Of a stretch of 64,000 bases of DNA, positions 17,106 to 24,555 are shown one piece after another. Numbering within the stretch: the first letter of the stretch is position 1; every line of letters starts with the position of its first letter. The stretch comes from a bacterium YEK0313 (lineage in GTDB: Bacteria > Pseudomonadota > Alphaproteobacteria > Rhizobiales > Phreatobacteraceae): positions 3,500,615 to 3,564,614 of the forward strand of contig CCMO02000001.1 in NCBI GenBank assembly GCA_000751295.2. Direction: 5' to 3'. Under the pieces are notes generated by a model, which saw only the letters and a program-made list of their open reading frames with translations, had not been told where the DNA came from and made no database searches. The position numbers and the translations under genes are program-made.

Positions 17106-18149
17106 TTACAACGCGTAACGCGCGGCGTATTCGGGGTCCTTGGCCGCAACGATCCGGGCGAGGTCCACCATCACCTTGGCCTGTTTCCAGGTCGCATCGT
17201 CCTGCATCTTGCCGTCGATCATGACCGCGCCGCTGCCGTCGGGCATGGCCGCGAGGATCTTGGCGGCGAAGGCCACTTCCGCCGGATCGGGCGAGAAGAC
17301 CTGCTTGGCAATGTCGATCTGGCTCGGATGCAGGGTCCAGGCGCCGGCGCAGCCCATCAGGAAGGCGTTGCGGAACTGCGCCTCGCAGGCCACCGGATCG
17401 GAAAAATCGCCGAACGGACCGTAGAAAGCCTTCAGGCCGTTGGCGGCGCAGGCATCGACCATCTTGGCGATGGTGTAGTGCCAGAGGTCCTGCTGATAGA
17501 CCGCGCGCGGCGCGCCGTCGGCGCCGGCATCGGCCACCACCCGATAATCGGGATGGCCGCCACCGACACGCGTCGTCTTCATCGCGCGCGAAGCGGCAAG
17601 GTCGGCCGGACCGAGGCTCATGCCGTGCATGCGCGGCGAGGCGGCGGCGATGTCGTCGACATTCTTGACGCCCTCGGCCGTCTCCAGGATGGCGTGAATG
17701 AGGATCGGCTTCTGCACGCCGTGCTTGGCCTCGAGCTGGGCGAGCAGCTGGTCGAGATAGTGAATGTCCCAGGCGCCCTCGACTTTCGGCAGCATGATGA
17801 CGTCGAGCTGGTTGCCGACCGCTGCGACGATCTCGGTGAGATCATCGAGAATCCAGGGCGAATTCAGCGCATTGACCCGCGTCCAGACACCGGTCGCGCC
17901 AAAATCGGTGGCCTGCACCATCTCGATGAAGCCGCGCCGCGCCGCCTCCTTGGCGTCGAGCGGAATGGCATCCTCCAGATTGCCCAGGACGATATCCACC
18001 GAGCGCGCAAGATCAGGCACCTTGGCGCGTACCTTTTCCAGGTGCGGCGGCACGAAATGGATCATGCGCTCGAGGCGGACCGGCAGCTCGCGATAGGGCT
18101 CGGGCGCGCCGATGGCGAGCGGCTTGAAGACATTGCGCGGCAGTTTCAT
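17106..18149 (-). CDS. HpcH/HpaI aldolase / citrate lyase-beta family protein (CoA ester lyase type)
   Basis: This 347-residue TIM-barrel enzyme has the Mg-binding pattern of the CitE/malyl-CoA lyase family: NLEDAIPLDAKEAARRG with the acidic pair, LPKVEGAWDI with the metal-binding Glu region, LIHAILETAEGVKNVDDIAA, and GCAGAWTLHPSQIDIAKQVF with the conserved HPxQ. Family members cleave malyl-CoA, citramalyl-CoA or methylmalyl-CoA. The N-terminus (MKLPRNVFKPLAIGAPEPYR) differs from classical Mcl1 and CitE, so I do not assign a substrate. ATG at 18149 follows a plausible spacing; the upstream in-frame extension is chance coding. Confidence 0.83.
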   Translation of the reverse strand: MKLPRNVFKPLAIGAPEPYRELPVRLERMIHFVPPHLEKVRAKVPDLARSVDIVLGNLEDAIPLDAKEAARRGFIEMVQATDFGATGVWTRVNALNSPWILDDLTEIVAAVGNQLDVIMLPKVEGAWDIHYLDQLLAQLEAKHGVQKPILIHAILETAEGVKNVDDIAAASPRMHGMSLGPADLAASRAMKTTRVGGGHPDYRVVADAGADGAPRAVYQQDLWHYTIAKMVDACAANGLKAFYGPFGDFSDPVACEAQFRNAFLMGCAGAWTLHPSQIDIAKQVFSPDPAEVAFAAKILAAMPDGSGAVMIDGKMQDDATWKQAKVMVDLARIVAAKDPEYAARYAL

Positions 18150-18290
18150 CGGCCCCTCCGGATCGTCCGGCCATCCGCCCTGCGACGGCGGAGAACCTCT
18201 CCTCGTTCCGCCCGCCAGACGGCGCCGGTCCGTCGGATCTCTACCGGAACCGGCCGCCATGGGCCATCCGCCGAATGATTGATGCAGTGC

Positions 18291-18322
18291 AAAACGAAAC
18301 GGCGCGGGATGATCCCGCGCCG
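18291..18322 (-). terminator. Rho-independent terminator of the ialB-like gene
   Basis: On the minus strand CGGCGCGGGA pairs with TCCCGCGCCG around a 3-base loop (18300-18322), followed by TTTCGTTTT (18291-18299). It lies just past both candidate stops of the ialB-like gene, at 18334 in the unshifted frame or 18375 after correction. Confidence 0.8.
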
Positions 18323-18333
18323 CCCCAAAAGTC

Positions 18334-19218
18334 TCAGAGCCGCTGCCGGAACGGCAGCGATTGCGCCGGAAGCATCAGCGGTTCGGCGCGGCCGGCGGCG
18401 TCGGCACCGGCAGGCCGGGCGTGATCGGCGCGCCGGGCATGACGGGCGCATCGGGGGCCGCCGGGGCGGCACGCCGGGGCGCCCGGCGTGCCGCCCTGCT
18501 GCTGCTGTTGCTGCTGGAGCCGGCGCTGGGCCTCCTCGCCGCGGCGCTGCAGTTCCTCGGCAAGCTTGCGCTGGCTTTCCTCGTAGGCCTTCGGGTCGAC
18601 CGGCGGGCCGTCATAGGACGCCTGGAAGCCGTTCAGGGACATGGCGAGCGAGATCGCCCGGTTGTTCATGTTGACGACCTGAATGTTCAGGTTGTTCGAC
18701 CGCTTCATGCGGTTCAGGAAATCGGTCTGCAGCTCCATCTGCGCGAAGCAGGCATTGGGCAGGCAGACCTCGTAGCGCATGGCCTGGGGCTGCGGCGCGC
18801 CCTGGCCTTCCAGCACGACGCGGATGCCCGGCTGCAGCGACATGCCCACCGGCACGGCAATGATCAGGCGCGGCTTCTCGCCCTCAAGCTCGCGAATCTG
18901 CACGGAGGCCAGCATCTGGCCGTTCTCGGCGCGGGTCTCCTGCACGACCATGCAGAGCTTCTTGGTGGTCGGCGGGGTGCGCTCGTCGACCGGCACATTG
19001 TCGCACAGCTTCACCCAGGGGGTCTGGATCGCCTGCAGCTGCGGCTCCTGCCCGCCCGCCGCCTGCCCGCCCTGCTGACCGGGCTGGGCCGGCTGCGCGG
19101 GCTGGGCCGGCTGGGCCGGGCGCTGCTGCGGGCGCGGCTGCTGCGCCATGGCGACCGCAGGCATCAGCAGCAGCGCTGCACCGAGTCCGAGTCGAGCCGG
19201 AACGGAGAGACGGGACAT
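18334..19218 (-). CDS. Invasion-associated locus B (IalB)-family protein, probably frameshifted near the C-terminus
   Basis: As read, the protein has 294 residues: a signal peptide (MSRLSVPARLGLGAALLLMP, cleaved after AMA), a Pro/Gln/Ala linker, then the IalB domain with two cysteine pairs (LCDNVP...KLCMVV and EVCLPNACF) and the segment ISLAMSLNGF. Family members are periplasmic; the Bartonella founder was linked to erythrocyte invasion, but the fold is widespread in non-pathogens. After a helical Gln-rich stretch the frame turns into an Arg/Cys/His-rich tail. Skipping one base near 18470 gives a Pro/Ala tail (DAPVMPGAPITPGLPVPTPP) that stops at 18375. A one-base insertion or an assembly error at the hairpin is therefore likely. 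Confidence 0.82.
   Translation of the reverse strand: MSRLSVPARLGLGAALLLMPAVAMAQQPRPQQRPAQPAQPAQPAQPGQQGGQAAGGQEPQLQAIQTPWVKLCDNVPVDERTPPTTKKLCMVVQETRAENGQMLASVQIRELEGEKPRLIIAVPVGMSLQPGIRVVLEGQGAPQPQAMRYEVCLPNACFAQMELQTDFLNRMKRSNNLNIQVVNMNNRAISLAMSLNGFQASYDGPPVDPKAYEESQRKLAEELQRRGEEAQRRLQQQQQQQGGTPGAPACRPGGPRCARHARRADHARPAGADAAGRAEPLMLPAQSLPFRQRL
18464..18496. repeat. Perfect 15-bp inverted repeat inside the ialB-like gene
   Basis: Bases 18464-18478 and 18482-18496 are exact reverse complements (arm GGGCGGCACGCCGGG) around the loop GCG. All arm bases match and the structure is almost pure G/C. It lies exactly where the reading frame appears to shift, so it may be a polymerase slippage or sequencing trouble spot. 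Confidence 0.9.
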
Positions 19219-19525
19219 GGAAAGAGTCCTTTCAGTCGTTGTCCCGGCGGCGCACGCGCGAAACGCGGTGGATCGGAACGGCAGAAAACGGATTAGGGAC
19301 GCGCTCTTTCGCCACCGAACGTGGCGACACTTGGGCGCGCCCCATGGTGGCGGTAGATAACGGCTCCCTCGGCGCTTGGAAAGCGGGAACTTGCCCCCCA
19401 TTTCTCGCACTCCTTCTGGGCTGAATTGCTGTCTGGCTGCTCCATCGCCCTCCTGGGCGCGGGCAGGACCGGGCGCATCGCGCCGGCAGGGAATCAGCGG
19501 CCGGTCGTGTTAAGCATGCTGCGCC
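19219..19525. other. Divergent intergenic region, ialB-like / YejA-like
   Basis: About 307 bases separate two divergent genes. It must carry both promoters. No open frame here shows a recognisable domain and I could not identify a clear operator or RNA structure. Confidence 0.45.
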
Positions 19526-21352
19526 ATGTCGATATCCTTCCGCGCGATCGCGCTCGGCCTCGCCCTCCTCGGTCTTTGTTGTGCAGCGGCGCCGGCCGCC
19601 AGGGCGAGCGAGTGGCCGCGCGTACCGATCAGCGCCGGTATCGCCATGCACGGCACGCCCGCCCACGCGCCCGAGGAGGCCCACCGGCGCTACGTCAATC
19701 CCGATGCGCCGAAAGGCGGCCGGCTGGTGCTCGGCGCCTCGGGCACCTTCGACACGCTGAACCCCTTCGTGGTGCGCGGCCTGAGCGTGCCCGGCGCCCG
19801 CTCCTATCTCTACGAAACCCTGCTCACCCGCGGTTACGACGAGCCCTTCACGCTCTATCCGCAGATCGCGCGCGGGGTGGAGCTGCCCGACGACCGGTCG
19901 TGGATCATCTTTCACATCGATTCCCGGGCACGCTTCTCCGACGGCAGGCGGATCACCGCCGACGATGTCATCTTCTCGCTCGAGCTCTTGCGCGAGCGCG
20001 GCCGGCCCAACCATCGCAGCTATTACCGCAAGGTGGCGCGGACCGACCGCCTGGACGAACTGACCGTGCGCTTCGACCTTGCCGGCGCCCAGGACCGCGA
20101 ATTGCCGCTGATCCTCGGCCTGATGCCGATCCTGCCCCGCCATGCCATCAATCCCGAAACCTTCGAGGAGACCACGCTGACGCCGCTCGTCGGCTCCGGT
20201 CCCTATCGCGTCGCCGAGGTCAGGCCAGGCGAAAGCCTGACGCTGAAGCGCGATCCGGACTGGTGGGGCCGCGACCTCGCGATCAATCGCGGCCTCTACA
20301 ACTTCGATGAAGTCCGATTCGATTTCTATCGTGATTCCAATACTTTGTTCGAGGCGTTCAAGAAGGGCCTGGTGGATGTCAGGGTCGAGACAGACCCCGG
20401 TCTTTGGGCGTCGGCCTACGACTTTCCGGCCCTGCGCGACGGGCGCGTGGTGCGCGACACCATTCACCCGTCAACGCCTAAGGGCATTCGTGGTTTCGCC
20501 ATGAACGTCCGGCGGCCGATCTTTTCGGACGTGCGCATCCGCGAGGCGCTCGGACTGATGTTCGACTTCGAATGGACCAACCGCTCGCTCTATGCCGGCG
20601 GCTTCGCGCGCACGCTGTCCATCTTCGAAGATTCGGACCTGTCGGCGCGCCGCCGGCCGGCGAGCGCGGAGGAGCGCGCCCTGCTCGCCGCGACCGAAGC
20701 CCGGGTGCGGCCCGATATCATGGAGGGCCGCTACGATGCGCCGGTATCGGACGGCAGCGGCGCCGACCGCAACCGGCTGCGCGAGGCGATCGGACTGTTC
20801 CGGGCCGCCGGCTGGGACCTGAAGGACGGCGTCATGCGCAACCGCGCCAGCGGCGAGGCCTTCGCTTTCGAGCTGTTGATCCTGACCAAGGAGCAGGAGC
20901 GGCTCGCCCTCACCTACCAGCGCTTCCTGAAGCGGATCGGCGTGACCGCCCGCGTCCGAACGGTCGACGCGGTTCAATATGACCGGCGCGTGCGCGACTA
21001 CGACTTCGACATGATCGACTATCGCTGGTGGAACATCACGCTCTCCCCCGGCAACGAGCAGGCCTTCTACTGGGGCAGCGAGGCGGGCCGATCCCCGGGC
21101 AGCCGCAACGTGGTCGGCATAGCCGACCCGGCGGTCGACCGCCTGATCGCCTCGATCGTCGAAGCCCGCTCCCGCGCCGAGCTGACGACCGCGGCGCGCG
21201 CGCTCGACCGCACGTTGATATCCGGCTTCTACTGGGTGCCCCTGTTCCATGAGCCGGCGCAATGGATCGCCCGCTGGAATACGATCGGAATTCCCACCGA
21301 ATCATCCGTTTTCGGCTATCTCCCTGAGACATGGTGGCGCGAGCGACCGTGA
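19526..21352 (+). CDS. ABC transporter substrate-binding protein, family 5 (YejA-like)
   Basis: This 608-residue exported protein has a signal peptide (hydrophobic run IALGLALLGLCCAAAPA, cleavage near ARA-SEW) and the SBP_bac_5 fold. The segment AHAPEEAHRRYVNPDAPKGG and GTFDTLNPF is typical of the YejA/oligopeptide branch, and the C-terminal YFGYLPETWW-like end (VFGYLPETWWRERP) also fits. YejA-type proteins deliver peptides or peptide-like compounds such as microcin C to YejBEF. No permease or ATPase gene is adjacent, so it is an orphan here. The downstream gene starts 15 bases after its stop and may be cotranscribed. Confidence 0.88.
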   Translation: MSISFRAIALGLALLGLCCAAAPAARASEWPRVPISAGIAMHGTPAHAPEEAHRRYVNPDAPKGGRLVLGASGTFDTLNPFVVRGLSVPGARSYLYETLLTRGYDEPFTLYPQIARGVELPDDRSWIIFHIDSRARFSDGRRITADDVIFSLELLRERGRPNHRSYYRKVARTDRLDELTVRFDLAGAQDRELPLILGLMPILPRHAINPETFEETTLTPLVGSGPYRVAEVRPGESLTLKRDPDWWGRDLAINRGLYNFDEVRFDFYRDSNTLFEAFKKGLVDVRVETDPGLWASAYDFPALRDGRVVRDTIHPSTPKGIRGFAMNVRRPIFSDVRIREALGLMFDFEWTNRSLYAGGFARTLSIFEDSDLSARRRPASAEERALLAATEARVRPDIMEGRYDAPVSDGSGADRNRLREAIGLFRAAGWDLKDGVMRNRASGEAFAFELLILTKEQERLALTYQRFLKRIGVTARVRTVDAVQYDRRVRDYDFDMIDYRWWNITLSPGNEQAFYWGSEAGRSPGSRNVVGIADPAVDRLIASIVEARSRAELTTAARALDRTLISGFYWVPLFHEPAQWIARWNTIGIPTESSVFGYLPETWWRERP

Positions 21353-21367
21353 ACGGGTGAGGCGGCG

Positions 21368-23038
21368 GTGATCTTGGGCGAGCAACGAGCCGGACAGGCC
21401 ACGACGGCACCGGCTGGCGCGACGGGCCGGATGACGCTCGACGCGCTGCTGCGCCGAGCGGCCGAGAACCGGCCGCAGGCCCTGGCTCTCGTCGACGCGC
21501 CGAATCGCCCGCATATCGTGGGCGGCGAGCCGCGCCGCTTCGACTGGGCCGGTCTCGACGCCGCGGTCGACGCTCTCGCCGGGCGCCTGCGCGCCCATTC
21601 CTTTCCGCTCGACAGCGTGATCGCGACCCAGTTCCCGCTCGGCGCCGACGGGATCGTGGCGCTGCTCGCCGTGATCCGGGCCGGCCTCGTCGCCGCGCCG
21701 CTGCCGCTCGGCTGGGGCCGGCGCGAAATCGTCCGGCACCTGCAGCGGCTCGGCGCCCGCGCCATCCTGACCGCCGGCCGCGCCGGTCCCGTCGACTGCG
21801 CCGACATCATGCGCTTCGCCGCCGCGGAGGCCTTTTCGGTGCGCTTCGTGATGTCGATAGGCGCCCCGGTTCTCGATGGCGTCGTCGCCCTTGACGACGC
21901 CCTGCTCGCCGGCGCCGCGAGCGACCGCATCGAAACGCCGAGAACCGGCAACGCCGCCGACCATGTGGCGCTGGTGACGGCCGATGCCACCGCGGACGGG
22001 CATCTGGCCGTGGCGCGCAGCCACAACCAGCTGATCGCGGGCGGCCTTGTCGCCTATATGGCCGGCGCGCCCGACGAGGCCTCCGTCTTCGCCGCGACGC
22101 TCTCGATCGATGCTTTCACCGGCCTCGCGCTGCAGGTCGTGCCCTGGCTGATGTCGGCCGGCACCCTGATCGCCCACCCGCCTTTCGCGCCGAGGGCCTT
22201 TGCCGACAGCCTCGTGGCGAGCGGCGTCACCCATGCCGTCCTGCCGGCCGCCGCCGCGGCCTGCCTCTTCACCCCGGCCGCCGCCTCCCCGGCGCTGCGC
22301 CACCTGACACTCCTGACCCGTCGCCCCGGCGAGATCGCGCCCGCGCTCGCCATACGACCCGACGGAGTCGCCGCCGACGTCTTCTTCGGCCTCGGCGAAA
22401 CCGGCATCGCTCGCGCGCTGGCAACCGGCGCGGCCGCCGGCATCGCAGCCGGCCCCGACACGTTCGCGACCGGTGCCGGGCAGGCGCCGGTGCTGGTCGA
22501 GACGCGCCGCAGCCCCGCCGGGAGCCTCCAGTTGCGCGGCGCCATGGTGCCGGTGTCCGCCTTCCCGCCCGGCGCCGAGCACGGCCATTCGGCCCGGTCG
22601 GCCGCCGACGCCGATGGCTTCGTCGAAACCGGCATGGCGGTCGCGGCGGACGACACGGCGCGTCTTCTCGTGCCCGCCGGCGATCCTGCCGCCGTCGTCT
22701 CGATCGGCGGCCGCCGCTTTGCCGAAGCCGAGCTGCGCGCTGCCTATGCCGAGGCCGGTGGCGAGATCGCGCCGGTACTGCGCACCGATCCGGTGCTCGG
22801 CCAGCGCGTTGCCGGCATTGTCGGCGACGGCCGCGCCATGATCGGCCTTGCCGGGCGCCTCGCCGAGACCGGCATGACCCCATTGGGCGTGCCCGGAGGC
22901 CAGCGCCAGCAGGCCGACCCCCTGCCCTTCGAGGACACCGGGCGCCCAGAGCCGGAACTGCAGCCGCAGCCTCTGGCCGAAACCCAGGCGAAGCTCGAAC
23001 AGCTTCTCGGCCTGATGCGCACCGCCGCGGTCGGCTGA
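21368..23038 (+). CDS. Degenerate adenylate-forming (acyl-CoA synthetase-like) protein
   Basis: Overall layout matches the ANL (acyl-CoA synthetase) superfamily: an N-terminal substrate half (FDWAGLDAAVDALAGRLRAH, AVIRAGLVAAPLPLGWGRRE) and a small C-terminal domain (GFVETGMAV, VSIGGRRFAEAEL). The ATP-binding loop that normally reads like SGTTGxPKG is replaced near residue 200 by TADATADGHLAV, and the C-terminal catalytic lysine motif is missing; the end is instead a Gln/Glu/Pro-rich helix. This suggests a pseudoenzyme or a binding protein. The start may be GTG at 21368 or ATG at 21431 (MTLDALLRRA). It follows the YejA-like gene by 15 bases. Confidence 0.7.
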   Translation: MILGEQRAGQATTAPAGATGRMTLDALLRRAAENRPQALALVDAPNRPHIVGGEPRRFDWAGLDAAVDALAGRLRAHSFPLDSVIATQFPLGADGIVALLAVIRAGLVAAPLPLGWGRREIVRHLQRLGARAILTAGRAGPVDCADIMRFAAAEAFSVRFVMSIGAPVLDGVVALDDALLAGAASDRIETPRTGNAADHVALVTADATADGHLAVARSHNQLIAGGLVAYMAGAPDEASVFAATLSIDAFTGLALQVVPWLMSAGTLIAHPPFAPRAFADSLVASGVTHAVLPAAAAACLFTPAAASPALRHLTLLTRRPGEIAPALAIRPDGVAADVFFGLGETGIARALATGAAAGIAAGPDTFATGAGQAPVLVETRRSPAGSLQLRGAMVPVSAFPPGAEHGHSARSAADADGFVETGMAVAADDTARLLVPAGDPAAVVSIGGRRFAEAELRAAYAEAGGEIAPVLRTDPVLGQRVAGIVGDGRAMIGLAGRLAETGMTPLGVPGGQRQQADPLPFEDTGRPEPELQPQPLAETQAKLEQLLGLMRTAAVG

Positions 23039-23071
23039 GCCTTCAGGCCGCATCCTGCAGCGGGCCGGCGC

Positions 23072-23764
23072 TCACGCCAGCGCGAGGTCGACCGCGCTCA
23101 GCGCGTGAATTTCGGTGGTGTCGAAGACCGGCACGGCGCTGTCGGCCTGCGAAATCAGCAGCATGATCTCGGTGCAGCCCATGATGACGGCCTCGGCACC
23201 GCGCTCGACCAGACGGCGGATGACCCCACGGTAAGCCTCCCGCGATTCGTCCCTGACGATGCCGGCCACCAGCTCGTGATAGATGATCCCGTGAACAGTC
23301 CTGCGGTCCGGCTCATCCGGAACGATGACGTCGAGGCCGAACCGCGCCGCGAGCCGTCCGCGGTAGAAGTCCTGCTCCATGGTGAAGGCGGTGCCGATGA
23401 GCCCGACGCGCCGCAATCCGGCCGACACGATCCGTTGCGCCGTCGGGTCGGCAATGTGGAGGAGCGGAATGGCAACCGCCGCGGACACGGCATCGGCCAT
23501 GCGATGCATGGTGTTGGTGCAGATCACGATGAAATCCGCGCCGCCCGCTTCCAGCCGCCGCGCCGCAGCCGCCATTTCCGCGGTCAGGGCCGGCCAGTCG
23601 CCGGCATGCTGGAGCTGCTCGATGGTGCCGAAATCCATCGACCACATCAGGCTGCGCGCCGAATGCACGCCGCCGAGCCGCCGCCGGACCTCCTGATTGA
23701 TGATGCGGTAATATTCGGCCGAGCTCTCCCAGCTCATGCCACCGATCAGGCCGATGACTTTCAT
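23072..23764 (-). CDS. Aspartate/glutamate racemase family protein
   Basis: This 230-residue PLP-independent racemase homologue has both catalytic cysteines: one in FIVICTNTMH (~80) and one in VIMGCTEIML (~190), which act as paired acid/base residues on the two faces of the substrate. The N-terminus MKVIGLIGGMSWESSAEYY is typical of the YgeA/aspartate racemase branch. The amino acid racemised is not certain; broad-specificity members exist. The ATG at 23764 was chosen because the conserved IGLIGG begins at once. It converges with the degenerate synthetase gene. Confidence 0.88.
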   Translation of the reverse strand: MKVIGLIGGMSWESSAEYYRIINQEVRRRLGGVHSARSLMWSMDFGTIEQLQHAGDWPALTAEMAAAARRLEAGGADFIVICTNTMHRMADAVSAAVAIPLLHIADPTAQRIVSAGLRRVGLIGTAFTMEQDFYRGRLAARFGLDVIVPDEPDRRTVHGIIYHELVAGIVRDESREAYRGVIRRLVERGAEAVIMGCTEIMLLISQADSAVPVFDTTEIHALSAVDLALA

Positions 23765-23924
23765 GGATCCCGCTTTCACCCGAGGCTGCGCGCTGGCGAC
23801 CCGATCACCCCCTCGGCCGCGCGTCAATCCGTCAGCGCCCAGGCCGCCTCACGGCGTAGACGACCATCGATTGTGCCGCTGCCCACCATCCCCTGTCGCG
23901 TGTATGCGCGTCATCACCCGCCCC

Positions 23925-23959
23925 AAAAGAAAAGGAGGGCCGGTCGAAACCGTCCCTCC
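23925..23959 (-). terminator. Strong rho-independent terminator with UUCG tetraloop
   Basis: Read on the minus strand, GGAGGG-A-CGGT pairs with ACCG-G-CCCTCC around a TTCG loop (23934-23959), followed by TTTTCTTTT (23925-23933). The UUCG loop is exceptionally stable. It lies 23 bases after the stop of the small secreted protein gene. Confidence 0.88.
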
Positions 23960-23982
23960 CTCATTTCGAGCCTGTTGAACAG

Positions 23983-24270
23983 TCAGTTGCAGCCGCAGCC
24001 GTGTCCGCCGCCCAGGAGGCCGCCGACGATGCCGGTCACGCCGTTCAGCGCCTTGATGTTCAGGACGTTGTTCAGGACGTTGTTCCGGCTGCCATTCAGG
24101 ATCGGCACGTTCACAGTATTGCCGCTGGCAATACCGTTCAGCGCGGAGATCTTGATGCCGCCGACATTGAGCAGACCACCACCGGACCCGCTGTGTCCAC
24201 CACGACCGCCAGCAAAAGCCGGAGAAGCGGCAAGAGTAGCGAGGGTAACGAGAACAAGAGTGCGTTTCAT
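23983..24270 (-). CDS. Small secreted Gly/Asn-rich protein, chaplin-like motif
   Basis: This 95-residue protein starts MKRTLVLVTLATLAASPAFA, a clear signal peptide ending at residue 20. The mature ~75 residues are Gly/Asn/Val/Leu-rich with three loose LNG units (ISALNG at 41-46, VPILNG at 55-60, IKALNG at 72-77), an NVLNNVLN doublet, and a terminal HGCGCN. GNTVNVP at 50-56 resembles the segment of actinobacterial chaplins, though no homology is claimed. The start at 24270 is set by a strong ribosome site (GGAGGAAA, 5 bases upstream). It has a strong terminator and is probably well expressed. Function unknown; a self-assembling surface protein is a guess. Confidence 0.72.
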   Translation of the reverse strand: MKRTLVLVTLATLAASPAFAGGRGGHSGSGGGLLNVGGIKISALNGIASGNTVNVPILNGSRNNVLNNVLNIKALNGVTGIVGGLLGGGHGCGCN

Positions 24271-24555
24271 GACTTTCCTCCAGGTTATCGCCGGGAATTT
24301 CCGGTCGACGAAATCTGTTTTAGTTTGAGACATAAAATTCGACAATCTTTCGATCTTTTTAACCATACCACGTATTGTTAATGCGTTCTCATTACTTTAC
24401 GTAATCAAAATCACCTGAAGGACGTCACCGAGCCATCATGCTGCCAGCCGGCGCCGATGCCGATCACAACTGATCATTTACCAAGAATTAGCAATGAATG
24501 ACTGATCCTTCGCACCATCCGCAGGGATGAACTCTGGCCGTGGTGGGGCGTGGCG
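24271..24555. promoter_or_regulatory. AT-rich divergent promoter region
   Basis: These 285 bases between the small secreted protein gene and the barrel gene are visibly richer in A/T than the window as a whole, with runs such as TCTTTTTAACC. The dyad ATTAC-TTTAC-GTAAT lies at 24391-24405. It must contain two divergent promoters; exact -35/-10 boxes were not assigned. Confidence 0.5.

Noticed and set aside
18500..18535. CTG/CAG trinucleotide-like run
   Set aside because: It merely encodes the poly-Gln part of the ialB-like linker; too short and interrupted for a meaningful microsatellite.
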